A stretch of DNA of 64,000 bases from Lotus japonicus (Eukaryota; Streptophyta; Magnoliopsida; Fabales; Fabaceae), in NCBI RefSeq assembly GCF_012489685.1, contig NC_080041.1, forward strand, positions 101,208,981 to 101,272,980, given 5' to 3'. Below the pieces are notes generated by a model, which did not search any database, was not told the DNA's origin, and worked only from the letters and a program-made list of their open reading frames with translations. Shown here piece after piece: positions 12,001 to 23,749 of the stretch. Within the stretch, counting starts at the first letter, position 1; every line of letters begins with the position of its first letter. The position numbers and the translations under genes were made by a program.

Positions 12001-15000
12001 AAGCAAAGAATCAAATGCAGCAGCAGGCAAATAAACATAGAAGGGACGTCCAATTCGAGGTTGAAGATATGGTTTATCGGAAGATACAACCCTACAAACT
12101 CAAGAACTAAGCCAAAAGAATGAACCAGAAGCTTAGCCCAAGGTTCTATGGACCATATGAGATCATAGAAAAAGATAAATGAAAGGGAACATAGCAAGGC
12201 AGAGATCAATACAATATTCCCATCTAAATACAAAAACTGATAAGTTATACTCTAAAATAATGCAATCAATCAGTCATAAAAAGAATCCTCACTCTCCAGA
12301 TCCAGTCAATCAATGGTCTACTCCAACACTCCATCGTATATGATAAGAGTTATTAAAAATATCTTACAAATCAAGATTCACAAGAGAAATATAATGAAGG
12401 ATAGAATATAAAAGGAATTATGAGGATAAAATATAAAATGGAACTCCTATAAGTACCTATTGACTTCAGAAACTGACAGTCCCCAGAGAGCTCCAGCAGC
12501 CCTCTCTTGAAGTCCAGGGGAGGCATTAGAACAAGATTGGGCTAGAGCAACCTACATAAACCAATGATAAAGCATCAAAAATTAGACTTCCCAGTTTCCT
12601 AAAAAAAATGATGTGGCACATTAGTTTATGAGACCCATAAAAAAATTGTTTTTCTTCAAAAAGGGAAAAATAATTTCATTCATCAAAATAGAAACTACTT
12701 ATTAGCTGCCAAATAAAATTGAAAATGGTTGGGAAATATGAATCCATAATCTCTACAAATATTATTAAACCAAAGCATGACTAACAGTAGCAAATTAATT
12801 ATTTATCATAAATCAATAATAAGAATGCATTTTAAAAATCTTATTCCACATTTATGATTGAAACTTGATCCCTAAAAATGGATTAACCTCAAATTTCTTT
12901 GAAGGCATAAAAAATCCATTTAAATTAACACTTATATATCCATTCAAAATTAAGGTTACAAAGGGATCATATTGATCCAAAAGTAATTCTCAAATCTGCC
13001 AAACTATAATTGGGTAAATTATGAAAGATCGAATTCTATTTCCAGTGTTTTGGCAAATTCATCATATCATTAGCGAAACCTTAAAAGGGTTACTATTTTT
13101 TACAAAATTACTACTAATACAGTTTTGAGAAGCCCAAGTTCTCAAAAATCAATAGAAACAAGTTGCTGCAAAATCATATATTCGCAGTTAAATAATAAGC
13201 AAAAAAAGTATTCCTTGGTTGGTTAAAACAATTTTAGAAATTGATGGACTAACTGATTCAAAACAAAAAAAGGGAAATTGGTTTATTTTACATATGATGA
13301 AGTGATATATCAGTCAGAATTTTCATAGAACTTTGTTTTAACAAAAAAAAATTGACTATATCCCAAATCACATTTAATTAGTCTTATGTGAGGTTTCTAA
13401 GTAAAGCTGTGTAAATACAATGATGTAGTTAAACCAAAACTATTGTTGGCCAAAAGCAAACATAAGGATCATATTGCTATATAGTGAGAAATCTTACTTA
13501 AAATCAGTTTTCAATTTCTCACACCAAGAGTACCCTCTTCTCATAATTTGTGCCCTATAGGTTGGGACAATTTTCTGGTTTCTAGCGCAGGTTCATCCTT
13601 TTCTTTTTCCTTTCTCAGCTTCGTGTTTTCTTTTAAAAGATTTCTAATAATACTATTATTTTTTCAATTAAAGATAAAGTGATGTAAACATGATACAATA
13701 CATACCAGTGCCTGAACTCCACCAGCTGCTGCAATGGACTCTCGATTTCTATCATCAAATGACAAATTCCAAAGTGCACCAGCAGCTTCTTGCCTGTTAA
13801 ATTATGACATAAAGTCAAATTAAGAGAGAAATGAATGTATGTTCTTGCAGGTACAAGAGTACAGGCCAAAGGTAACAGGTGCTCTTATGCAATATCATGA
13901 ACCAACATGGCTCTGATATGGCTCTGATACAACTTTTTAAGCAATTAAGGGGCCAAAAATTACAGGACAAACATCAATGGGCTAAGCAAAAAATCTTAAT
14001 ATAAGCTTGATAATACATCTTGACTTAAAACCTAAAAAAGTATGTGTCTGAGCTTTTTCACTTTGAGGTCCTCACTTAACCCGTTAACCCATTCCTGATC
14101 AATACAAAAACTCATCACTTATACTTAAATTTTCAACAACCACATACATTAAATAACTAGTAGATTACCTGACACCCTCATGGGGAGAACGCGTAAGTTG
14201 AACAAGTGCCTCAAGAGCACCTGCTTCTCTTCCCACAGCAGCATTGTTACTGTTGCTATCTCCATGAGCAGCTAAATTAGCCAATGCGCGAGCAGCCTAA
14301 TGTTTAAGATTAGTGATGTTAATTATTCCACACCAATTAACTTACATTCCCTTAACGGAAAGGACAAGAATTTAATACGCATACAACTGAAGAATCAAAA
14401 TTTAAGTTAAAATATAATGCATCTGTACTAATTGTAACCAAGAAAATCCTTAGCTAGATCAACATTGTCATTGTCTAAATTTTCCATATCACAACTAGGA
14501 CGTCCATGTTGTGCCCATATGGCCATGAACAGCAACCAAAATAAGCCACAATGTAGACCACATTTCCATCAAAATCAAAACAACATATTCAATACCAATC
14601 TTTTCCTCGCGACATAAATAAGAAAACTATAGACCTTGGTGAGCTGTGACCATACTTACCAATACGCAATTCTATTCGGTACGGACAGACGGTACACTAC
14701 TACATAAAATATAAGGTATACAGCATGTACTTAGTTGCTACAATATTTGTGCTCATGGTAAGTTTCAAAATATTAATTGGTAAGCTCTTAATGTAATTAC
14801 ATCATAAAATAATCAGGGATGTGAATAGCATGCTATAGCGGCAGAGCGGCTGCCGTCCGCGACGGAAGGGGCTGTAGCGAAGCGCTTCAGCATCGCGGCC
14901 TGTCACGTGTGCAATCGCAGCCTGAATTGCAGCCTTCGCAGCATAATCACAGCGTGATTCTATCCTTGTGCTTGAATCCCTGTGCTGTCCTTGAAAAGGT

Positions 15001-18000
15001 GCCGTGAGGTCTCCAATAAACGGATTTAGGATAGACTCTTATACCTTCTTAGAATTTGGATTAGGCCTAATTCTACCCCAAAAGCTAGCTTAGGGGTGAT
15101 GGTTGCTCTACCCTCTATAAACACGTATTTGGTCATATATCTCTAGTCGTTATACCGCTATAGTGTTTTTGTGGTTGGCCGCTACGCGCCACTACCCGGG
15201 TTGAAAACACTGTACATAATATATATTTTTACATGTTAATAATGAATAAATGTCATTATTCCTTTTGCTCTTTTAATGCTCTCATTTATTGAGAGCTATT
15301 TTTTCCCTTCCCAATGACCTGGTAAACGTCACAAGACTAATATCATTGAACAAATTAATTATTTTCCTTTATCACTATCGCATAAACCTCTCCTCCCACT
15401 TAATCCTCCTTTCTCAGATGTAATACAGCATCTCCCCTTCTTCCCCCTCTTGTTCCCTTTTTCATCTTCACATTTTCTTCTCCTTATTTCTACTGCTAAA
15501 AACAAAGTCTCAACCCACACTCTTTAATCATTTTGGCTGCAGAATGCAGAGTAGAATCTCCTTCTTGTTGGGGACCTCTTTGCCACTAAGCATGACGTAG
15601 GACCGGAGCAAGTGGGCAGGTTTTAGGTCATTATTATGGTTGACTCTGAAGTCTGAACTGAAAGATTGAAGAATCTTTGGACTTGGATGTGAAGACAGGA
15701 ATGGCGGTGGCAAATTTCTCTATGGTTTCTCAAAGCAGAGTGTATTCCAATCTGCGCTCCCAAGTGAACAGGTACGCGAACGCACTACGAACTGGGATGC
15801 ACATCCCAGATCGCCATTAACAGGGGGGTAAGGACAATTTGGTAACAATAGGTGTGATCAATGGTTCAAAATTAGCAGAAAGAAAAATGAAAATCCAAAC
15901 ATTATCTTGAGAACTGCATATAGAAATAATCGATCGAGATTCTTATTCCACTTATCTGTCACATCATTATCGATCTAGAACAGGAAAGACATGATAGAAA
16001 ATTAGTCCAGAAGTCCAACAACGGAATCAAGAATTGGACTGACATACTAGATGCAAGTAAACCCCCCTGTAATGTGATAGCACCACCAATGTCAAAGAGA
16101 CTTAGGCATTGATGAGCCTTCCGATAGAAGCAAAAAAGATGAAATAACCATTCACACAATCTTGCAGCACCCCACCCCTTGAGGCTGCCCGAAAAAGGAA
16201 ATAACAATTATCAATCATGAACACAATTATAAAACATATTCGAGCAACTATCAAGAGTCTCAATTTTCAATTGGCAGGTATTATCTACCTAATAAAGTAG
16301 CTTCAAAGGTTTTCGTAACTGATATAGATGACATGATAACCAAATAACAGAAAGCAGTATACCTGCTCTTGCACTCCCTCAAATTGGCACTTACGAGCAA
16401 GCATTACTAGAGCATGTACACCTCCAGCCAGTGCAACCTCTGTGCTACACTTGTCATCAGCTGCCAAATTAGCCAATGCACCAGCTGCACGTTCCTGAAA
16501 CGCAAAATATAAGTTGTCAACCAACTGCTATATGCATTGCAAAAACAGCAACTCCCATTACTTATAAATAAGAAGCAATATATAGCATACTTAACATGCT
16601 CATAGCCATAAATAAAAGAAACTTACTAAAACTCCATCTCCACTAGAAGACCACTTGAATATAAGTTCCACTAAAGCTTTTATTCCACCAGCCTCAGCAA
16701 TGGCGCCCTATGATAGAAGGCTCCATCAGTTATACGTTAAAATTTGAGCATTAAATTTCAGGGGGAAATCAGATACTAAATTTGACCTTGTGCTCCTCTC
16801 CAACAGAGAGATTCCATAACCCTCCAGCAGCCTCTTCAGCCACCAATTTGTTTGTTGACCTGGCCAAACTAGCGAGAATCTCAATCCCACCCTCTTCTGC
16901 AACAGCTTTGGCGACATTGGCATTGACGGACAAATTTGCAATGGCCTACAAATTAAGAAAGTTCAGAGAACAGGTACACAGGCATTGGTTAGGTCAGGAT
17001 TTTCTTTGGTCAGATTTGAGCAAAACATTCAAAGGCATCAGACAGTACAATAAATTGCACCACCGTTATGCTTGTAAAAAGCATCTGCTATCAAGAGGAC
17101 ATCAACAAATAAAAATCAATTTATCTTATAATATGTACTAGTAAACATGACTAGAGATGACCAATAGATCATATGCACACAAATGGGAAGAGAGAATACC
17201 TTAGCTGCCTCAGACTGAAGTCCTTCCCTCCAAGATTTTGCCAGGCCAAGAAGGAGGCGTATGCCACCCTCTCGCATAATTGCTTCAGCCCTTCCACAAT
17301 CTATGCTAGCATTTTCATCATCAATTACAACAAAAGTTGCAAGACCCGTGGCTGCCCTTTCCTGAACATCCTCTTGAGAACTCTGCATTAGACTAAGCAA
17401 GAGCAACCCACCTTGTTCAATCCAAAAATTATCAAGACCCTGTTGAGGGGTCTCAGCAGAACGCAAAAGCGTATGGGATAGCATCCATTCAAGCCAGGGT
17501 ATAATTTCATTAAGGTCCTTATCATTATTCTTCAAATTCCTCCAGTCCAAAAACACATTCTTTCCACTCTTGGTATTATCAAAAAATAAAGAAGCTAGTC
17601 CTTTAAAAATATCAGTAGAAACGGAAATTAGTAACTTGTTTTTATACTTAGTAGCACAGAAGCTAGTGTCTTCTTCAAGGATAGGACAATTCAGAGCAAT
17701 CAAAACCCTCAAACTCTGTGATGAGGATAACAATCTTAAAACAGCAGATGGACCAATATCAGTTCTTGAAACATCTAACCCAACCAGGTTAGGAAGTTTA
17801 TGCCAAAGATGGGAAACCACACCCCACTTCATACTTGACATCCCGGCAACGGAAAGGAAACGAATTGTCGACACATTTCCCAAAGCAACCTCATCAACGT
17901 TAAGGCAGTCAATGAACCCAATATCAGTCAACTTAGGACAATGATTAGCCAAGGCATTAATAGCATCCGCATTTACATCCCTAATGCCAGAGAGCCTAAG

Positions 18001-18546
18001 TTTGTTCAATCTAGGACAGCAATGAGCTATAGCTCTAATAGCATCGCTACTTATTCTCTCACAGAAATCAGGTCCAAGCTGAAGACTCTCAAGTAACTCA
18101 TGCCGAGCCGCAATCACTGAAAGAGTAGCATCAGTAATCTTCCTGCAATAGTCGCCGCTTAATTCACGCAAGTTCCCAGCTCGAAGATGAATAATAGCGT
18201 CAGCGGACTCCGCCCCGCGAAACCTAAGCTTTTGAAGATGCACACATCTTGAAGCAAGTGAAGATGCCGTGCTGGGATCAAACTTGTGGGAACGAAGATC
18301 AAGAGAAGTCCACAAACATGGGGAGCTACCAAGAGACCTCCATGTCCTACAACTTGATGAAAAGCTAGCTCGGTCTCGATAGCTCAAACATGACAACAGC
18401 TGAATCACTGTATCATCAGGTAAGCCCCTCCACTCAACAATTCCTTGGCTTTCCAAATCCAAAACCTCTCCTTGAATTTCAGGAATGGACACCACCTCAT
18501 TCCCTTTGCCTTTCTTTGCCACCTTCCTCCTCACTCTACGACTCAT
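3086..18546 (-). CDS. ARABIDILLO: ARABIDILLO-type F-box/armadillo-repeat protein, 12 exons
   Basis: Exons spliced by eye with GT-AG borders and matching phases: 18546-17200, 16945-16787, 16707-16627, 16494-16363, 14296-14169, 13793-13706, 12551-12457, 8532-8469, 7660-7485, 4553-4329, 3432-3348, 3262-3086. The product is 918 aa, close to the roughly 930 aa of the Arabidopsis proteins. Seen: a basic N-terminus (RRVRRKVAKKGKG, likely nuclear signal), an F-box at about 37-82 (WRGLPDDTVIQLLSCL), leucine-rich repeats at about 95-330, then armadillo repeats to about 850 (ERAAGALANLA, AAGALWNLS). ARABIDILLO proteins are known to promote lateral root branching in Arabidopsis; F-box proteins act in SCF ubiquitin ligases. 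The upstream in-frame Met at 18648 was rejected because its extension is hydrophobic and unlike the family. Introns 4, 7 and 9 are swollen by transposons, but every exon is intact. Confidence 0.93.
5640..6420 (+). pseudogene. Ty1/copia polyprotein remnant, deleted and interrupted
   Basis: From 5663 the plus strand reads as the start of a copia reverse transcriptase: AMIDEMTVLESNNNWALVPL, then VVGCRWVF, GPDGQIDQLKA and VAKGYTQVYGL. This jumps directly to LWCDNQ (RNase H end), so most of RT and RNase H is missing. After the solo LTR at 5964-6360 the reading resumes as RTGKHLADFF-KALE, the usual copia C-terminus, ending at about 6418. Frameshifts are present. It is a dead element within an ARABIDILLO intron. 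Confidence 0.8.
5964..6360 (-). repeat. Putative solo LTR, copy A (397 bp), inserted in the copia remnant
   Basis: The segment begins TGATACAGCGG and ends CTCCTACATCA, giving the TG...CA ends of an LTR. It is homologous over its whole length to 9973-10374. On the minus strand it has TATTTAGGC-like and CTTGTAAGGCATAG sequences and then TTTTTGATTATT, consistent with an LTR promoter and R region in that orientation. The flanks are CTTCC and CTACC, an imperfect 5-bp target duplication. It splits the copia C-terminal coding remnant, so it is younger than that element. Confidence 0.7.
6421..6788 (+). repeat. 3' LTR of the copia remnant
   Basis: Begins TGTTAGGGATCC and ends GTACCTAACA, so it has complementary TGTTAGG/CCTAACA ends, and it directly follows the copia C-terminal remnant. 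Length is 368 bp. No intact partner LTR was located upstream. Confidence 0.65.
9973..10374 (-). repeat. Solo LTR, copy B (402 bp), with 5-bp target duplication
   Basis: Begins TGATACAGCGG, ends CTGCATCA, and is flanked by AGCAC at 9968-9972 and 10375-10379. The related sequence at 9764-9800 reads AGAAGCACTTTCTTTCTTC with no insert, so it works as an empty site. Same family as 5964-6360. On the minus strand (the sense of ARABIDILLO) it carries CTATTTAAGCACTTGTAAGG, a likely TATA/R region. Confidence 0.85.
10666..11082 (-). repeat. Putative solo LTR of a second family (417 bp)
   Basis: The minus strand begins TGTTAGGGTTC and ends ATCCTGACA, again TG...CA. The flanks are GTAAG (10661-10665) and GGAAG (11083-11087), an imperfect 5-bp duplication. 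It sits between the leader and gag parts of the gypsy remnant. Not homologous to the two 400-bp LTRs. Confidence 0.6.
14814..15212. mobile_element. GC-rich MITE, hAT-like, in ARABIDILLO intron 4
   Basis: A 399-bp segment much richer in GC than the intron around it (TAGCGGCAGAGCGGCTGCCG, GCGCCACTACCCGGG). The ends are roughly inverted: CAGGGATGTGAA on the left, and CAGTGTTTTCAA when the right end is read in reverse. The flanking 8-mers AAAATAAT and TACATAAT agree at 6 of 8 bases, consistent with an old hAT-type insertion. No coding capacity. Confidence 0.5.
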
Positions 18547-20035
18547 TGCTACCAAAACCACAGCAAAACATACACCTGCACATTCAAACACAAAAACCCA
18601 AATCTCAAAACCACTGAAACAATTCACCAAGACAACAACCTTAAACACTCAAATCCAATAAACATTGTAAAAACAATACAACCCACCAAAATATAAACAC
18701 CTTTTGAACCCAAAAAAAAAACCCTAGTCCTTCATCAAAGTTATCAAATTGCAACAAGACAACACAGTGCTGAAAACTCACAACACAAAACAACCCAACC
18801 CCAGATACAAAAAAACAGACAATACCCAGAATTGATATCAAGGTAAGAACACAGAAACAGAACCAAAAAAACATTCTTTTCACAAACCTGTGAAGTCAGG
18901 CTAAGTTTCTTGGATGTTCAGAACACAAATCAGATGCTGCATCTAACAGAAATTTGAAGAAAACCTGAGAAAGAAAAGGGAGTGAAGATGAAGAAGCTGG
19001 TTGAATGGGGTGGTGTGGAGAGAAAGAGAAAGGGAAATTCATTGGGAAACAACCCAGACTCTGAAATGCGTTGTGGTCATGTGTGTGAGGCAACAAGTTG
19101 AAGGAGAAGAGGAAGGTAATTGGTAATGCAATCTCGCGACACAAAGGGAATTACGGCATTGAGAGAAACGCAGGAAGGAAGGGGAAGAACAATGGGGTGG
19201 AGAAGGAGAACAAACAACAACAGCTCATAAAATAAGCATAATTTATATTGCGTTTTTACATATTTTATACAAAATATATATATCGAGAGAAGAGATCATG
19301 GACCAACCCCCACACACAAGTCCAAGATTTACAGCATTTTATCAAACTTGTAAATATAACAACAACCAAAACTTTTTCTTGCAAGAGGTCGGCTATAAGA
19401 ATCACACGATGTCGGTGATTATTAAATTTAATGAAAAAGTCATTAATTTTTGGATCTCTCGTAATAAACTAACGTATAGTTTTCTTGATCTATTTTTACC
19501 TTTAGCTATTGGATTTTTATCATGATAATCCTCATTATAGACGCTTCTATTATCTTCTCATTATATATCCGGATTCCTAAAGTGAGACTCTATTATCTTT
19601 TCCCGCTCATATCCTTTGCAGCCATGCATACTCTGCAACACTAAAAAGATTATGTGCATCCTTTTCTTAGTTCCTGGTTTTGTTTAGCTCTTTCGTGAGA
19701 CCAGTTATTTAGACTTGTATCTCTCTACTAGTATTTGTGACTTCTTTCTTTAACATGTATCTACAATAGTGTGCCCCATTTTGAATTGTTGTGTCTAGCC
19801 CATGAGAGAGAGAAAGAGAGAATAAGTATATGGGGTCATCATTTCCTTTTGTAACCGAAGTATGTCATTATTTTGTCGTCTTCTGTAAGTTCTTTAATAG
19901 CTCTCAGGCTGTATCATCCAAAAATAAATAAATTATCACACTACCAATGCTTTTCATCAAAACATGCATTATTTTCCGACCCTCCTTCCACCTGCTTCAC
20001 ATTCACCCACGCCTTACTAAATGATAATCATTGTT

Positions 20036-20037
<2 letters not shown>
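18547..20037. other. Intergenic: ARABIDILLO 5' region and flank
   Basis: Position 18547 to about 19240 should hold the 5' UTR and promoter of the minus-strand ARABIDILLO gene. It is A-rich on the plus strand and has pyrimidine-rich tracts on the sense strand, common in plant leaders. From 19240 to 20037 I see no gene. Confidence 0.5.

Positions 20038-20070
<33 letters not shown>
20038..20070. repeat. (CT)n microsatellite
   Basis: 33 bases of uninterrupted CT dinucleotide. Confidence 0.97.
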
Positions 20071-20075
<5 letters not shown>

Positions 20076-20873
20076 CACAAAACCTTCTTAAACCCCCGAC
20101 AAAGGTACTTTAAATTACACTTTTATTTCATTATGTTTTTTCGACACTCATTAATGGATCTGATTTCTATGACTAATCATAGTTAGGAAAATCGGTCCCA
20201 ATCGAATAGTCGAACCGATTGGATTAAGAATAAGTGTTGTGTCTGCTCCTGAATGGAACAAAAATTGGAGATGGAGGAAACCGATCATGAATGGGAAATA
20301 TTGGCAAAAGCGATGGGTCATCGGTCCAAATAGGTTTAGCATCTTGCTGCTAGAACTAAGGCATGCATCCTTAGATTGCAAGAATCCATGGAGGTTAAGA
20401 GAGAAAGCACCATATGTACCCAATGGTACATAAAAGGAGAGTCTAAAACAGCGTTAAGAAGAAAGTGGTTGCTTAACACCACCAAATTAGAAAGGAAGAC
20501 TGATATACAACACTATTCTAGAAAGAAATGCATTGCAGTCGAATATGTGAGTGCAGGGTGATTTTTTCTTAGAAATGGTTGATGCAACATTTTTAGATCA
20601 TGAACTTAATTGATTACGATTTCTCTCTTTTAATTATATAGTTATCCATTATGCCTCGACCAAAAATTTTGTCCTTATTTAACATTACTAAAAAAAAATC
20701 TATGTGGCTCGTTTGGTATGTTGTATAGTAAAAATATTGATAATATAAGTATGATATTACTATGTCTGATAGGACAATGCCTGATAAAATTCTAATAATA
20801 TCAAGTGTTTGGTCATATATTATATAACTTATCAATTATCATATCATTTAAATCAATAAAATCATATATTTGA

Positions 20874-21176
20874 TGGATGGTGGTGGTGGGTGGTGGAGGT
20901 AGTGGTAGATGTGGTGGTGAAGGGTGGTAGTCGTAGTGGCAGTGGTGGTGGTAGTGGCAATGACGATGGTGAGTTGGTTGTGGTGGTGGCGGTAAATGGT
21001 GGTGATAGTGGTGGTAGTGTACTAGTGTCGTAGGGCAATGGTGGTGGTGGTGGCGAAAGTTGGTGGTGGTGGTGGTGGCGGTGGATAATGGTGATGATTG
21101 CAGTAGTTTTGGTTGTGGAGGTGATGGCGGCAATGACAATGGTGGTTATGGTGGAGGGTGGTGGTGGTTGGCAGTG
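20874..21176. repeat. GGT/GGTGGC-rich degenerate trinucleotide repeat
   Basis: About 300 bases made almost entirely of GGT, AGT and GGC triplets on the plus strand, with strong strand asymmetry. A long minus-strand open frame here (His/Pro-rich) is a by-product of the repeat and not a gene. Confidence 0.9.
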
Positions 21177-21273
21177 GATTAAATATTTTCAAGTAGCTTA
21201 TATGTCACATTCTTATCTCGCCTTATCTCACCGTTATATGATAGATTAAATCATTTATCATTTTAATGAATAA

Positions 21274-21550
21274 GGTCCCGTTTGGGAGAGCTTACTTGAA
21301 CTTATTTGATAATATAAGCGTTTGTGCAAGTGTTTGAGATAACATAAACGCTTGTGCAAGTGTTTTGAGCTTAGTTTCATAAGCTACTCAGGGTAGCTTA
21401 AGAAAAGGAGTTATGCTTATATATAGCTTATTTTCAATTTATTTTGATAATTTTATTAAAATACCTTATGAATAAGCGCTTATGTCATAAGTACTTATGG
21501 GCCGCTTATGATCATAAGAGCTTAATTAAGTTGTTTCCTCAAACGAGGCC
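21274..21550. mobile_element. Inner MITE with TAA target duplication (Harbinger-like)
   Basis: 277 bp. Left end GGTCCCGTTTGGGAGAG; right end in reverse GGCCTCGTTTGAGGAAA. Flanked by TAA at 21271-21273 and 21551-21553, the 3-bp target typical of PIF/Harbinger MITEs. The interior has many copies of CTTATG/CATAAG-type sequence. It lies inside the element at 20706-21654. Confidence 0.7.
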
Positions 21551-21948
21551 TAAAATGTATTGATGAATAAGCTCATACAATACAATGGTGGCACCAAATA
21601 ATGGTATGTATAAGCTTGTATTATCATGCCTAATACAACGTACCAAACGAGTCCTTGACGTGTTTTTAAACATTCATCGTGGGATTGTGTTGTAAACCCT
21701 TTTGTTTGAAAAAAGTACCTCCAATTTTTTATCCCAAATATGAGTCCATATATTATTCAGTTTTTATCTGATATGATAATAAAAATCTTAACCGTAATCA
21801 AAGTTGCATATATCTTACTTATCGTTTTAATAGTCTTTCGGGCATGTCGGCTTTTGTATTATTGGGTCTAGCATACAATGTTTTTCCCATTTAGTGTAAG
21901 TCTATTGTGACAAAAATTGGAATCACACATCTTCAAAGTATGTTGCGA

Positions 21949-22116
21949 ACCCGAGAGGGGTAGCTCAGTTGACAACGTAGGCTGAGTGTGTGGAAAGAGC
22001 TATTGGTTCGATCCCCACACAATACACTATGGGGAAGGACGATGAGCCTTAACTGTGACTAACTCCGATTCTGACGACATCTAAAGGGTGACCGATTACC
22101 GAATGTAAATAAAAAG
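21949..22116 (+). mobile_element. tRNA-derived SINE with 14-bp target duplication
   Basis: The body starts ACCCGAGAGGGGTAGCTCAG (box A) and has TTGGTTCGATCCCC (box B) about 45 bases later, then a non-tRNA body and an A-rich tail (AAATAAAAAG). It is flanked by AAAGTATGTTGCGA (21935-21948) and AAAGTACGTTGCGA (22117-22130), a 14-bp duplication with one difference. It is not a functional tRNA: the anticodon arm and acceptor pairing are missing. Confidence 0.88.
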
Positions 22117-22130
22117 AAAGTACGTTGCGA

Positions 22131-23749
22131 GACTACTGTGACAAATAAAATTGTATCTTTTTTAATTACTGAAAATATTAATGAATACTTTTTTAAGAAT
22201 TCAAATATATAACATATTTAATAAAAATATATGTTTCCAATGCGTGCAATACAAGAATTAATGTTACGGTAATACTTTGTTAAAATAATGTTAAGGTAAT
22301 ACTAATTCACTTTTATTTATGCACGAGTATTGATGAAATAAAAGTACTTTATCGGTATACTCACACTTTTTCATATTTCCTCTCTCGTTTTTTATAAATA
22401 TGGATATCACATATTTAATTTTTTTTCTCATCTAGTTACTTTTTAATTCTTTTTTTTCTAATTTATTATGCTTTGATCAATATACAAAAATAATTTTAAC
22501 ATTTCAGATGTATATACGAAAACATAAAATGCAAATTTTTTTAGTTTAATTTCCAAATCAATCCTTTAAAACTATTTGATATTTTTAGATGACACATTTG
22601 ATATCATTTTAAACATAAGACATTACATTTTCCTTAAAAAATACATTCAAAGGGTTTTATATTTTTTTTTTCGACAGCAAAAGATATATATTATTGGATA
22701 TGTAAATTTCATGAGAACAACTCTCTCACAAATAGGACAAATCAACAAACTCAACCAAACAAAATCACCCCAAAGACCACACCTGTTAAACGTGCCTCGT
22801 TAAAACCTTCATAGGAAAACTCATTGGGATAGAAACCTAATGAAGGAAAAAGAGTACAACATCTCCTAAAAGTGCTTTTGAAACCTTCTAAGCAAAAATC
22901 AATACAATAAAACATAAAAACTCAAATCTAACCAAATATGTGTACGCCATAACCAATAACCCGAAACCTTTGTTTTTTCTTCCCCTCTTAGTAACTTTCT
23001 TAGGCCGGCCTCTTTTTCTCCAAACAAAAAAAAAACTTGGACCCTTAAAGGGCTCGTTCTCCAAAGAAGGAAAACGGAAAGAGGCGCAAACCTTGAGAAA
23101 ACGAGGGGAATTACCGAAAGCCTGACAAAAAGCAAACCAAATGATACGCAAAAATCAGGATTTTCAGCCAAACTACAAGAGAACCGTAATTACTCATATA
23201 TGATCCTTAGCACCACGAACCTCATCTTCAAAGTGTTTTATATTTTGTTATATAAAAAATAAGAATAATCATTAAAAAACTTTGTCAGCATACATCTTAA
23301 TGATAGAAAAGTCACAATTGACTTTTATTAAGTATTCTAATGTCATTAAATGTCAAATTAATACATTCGTTATTTTCGAAAAAAGTCACAATTGACGTTT
23401 TTTAATTATTCGAATGTCTTTAATAAATATTAAATGCAATATCAATGCATTAATTATTTTCAAGAATATGAATTTATTTAATATTTATATTACTAAATAA
23501 TCATAAAATATAAATATGACATCATCTACCTACTAATTATAGTATGAGAGAGAAAACTTATGAAGAAAGACATTGAATGAGAGAGTGACACTTATCGGAG
23601 TTGACACATTTTGGTTTCAGAAATAGTATATAGTATAGGATGTGTTATATTTTAAGAGGTTTTTTATAGGTATTTAACTATTTACTTACCACTTTAAAAC
23701 ACTAAAATAATTAGAATTTTTATTTTATTAATTACAATATTAATATCTA
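22131..23749. other. Intergenic with retroelement-like 3' sequence
   Basis: At about 22785-22870 the minus strand reads GTTTTAACGAGGCACG and CTCTTTTTCCTTCATTAGG, a sequence type often seen in the 3' non-coding part of plant retroelements; the element was not defined. At 23311-23384 and 23385-23460 there is an imperfect tandem duplication starting GTCACAATTGAC. Nothing else recognised. Confidence 0.4.

Larger units (their letters stand above)
9430..12190 (+). pseudogene. Ty3/gypsy element, large internal deletion, in ARABIDILLO intron 7
   Basis: From about 11131 the plus strand encodes a gypsy gag region (KVEIPEFNGSDTYDWIVRVE, LEDRPLNWFQWW, NWRNFKEAVIRRFQPRL) with an in-frame stop near 11236. 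From about 11940 it jumps to the end of integrase (LPSERNVMLKELREQLVKAK, RRDVQFEVEDMVYRKIQPY, LSPRFYGPYEII). Protease, RT, RNase H and the integrase core are missing. A stretch around 9718-9896, ending in GGTACCTATCA and followed by TTTAGGTATCAAAAGC, is partly repeated at 9905-9972 plus 10375-10480. It may be the LTR end and primer-binding region. Two solo LTRs interrupt the element. Confidence 0.75.
20706..21654. mobile_element. Outer MITE-like element carrying a GGT-rich tract and a nested MITE
   Basis: The left end GGCTCGTTTGGTATGTTGTA is matched by the right end read in reverse, GGACTCGTTTGGTACGTTGT. That gives terminal inverted repeats of about 22 bp with few differences. The 949-bp body contains a GGT/GGTGGC-rich simple repeat and a second MITE. 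No coding capacity. The target duplication is not clear. Confidence 0.65.

Noticed and set aside
17570..17944. 124-codon plus-strand open frame
   Set aside because: Antisense shadow of ARABIDILLO exon 1 (leucine-rich repeat part).
20813..21139. 108-codon His/Pro-rich open frame on the minus strand
   Set aside because: Produced by the GGT-rich repeat; no domain and no splice context.
21955..22025. Functional tRNA gene suggested by TAGCTCAGTT and GGTTCGATCC
   Set aside because: No matching acceptor stem or sensible anticodon arm, and the unit is bounded by a target duplication and followed by an A-rich tail, so it is a SINE.
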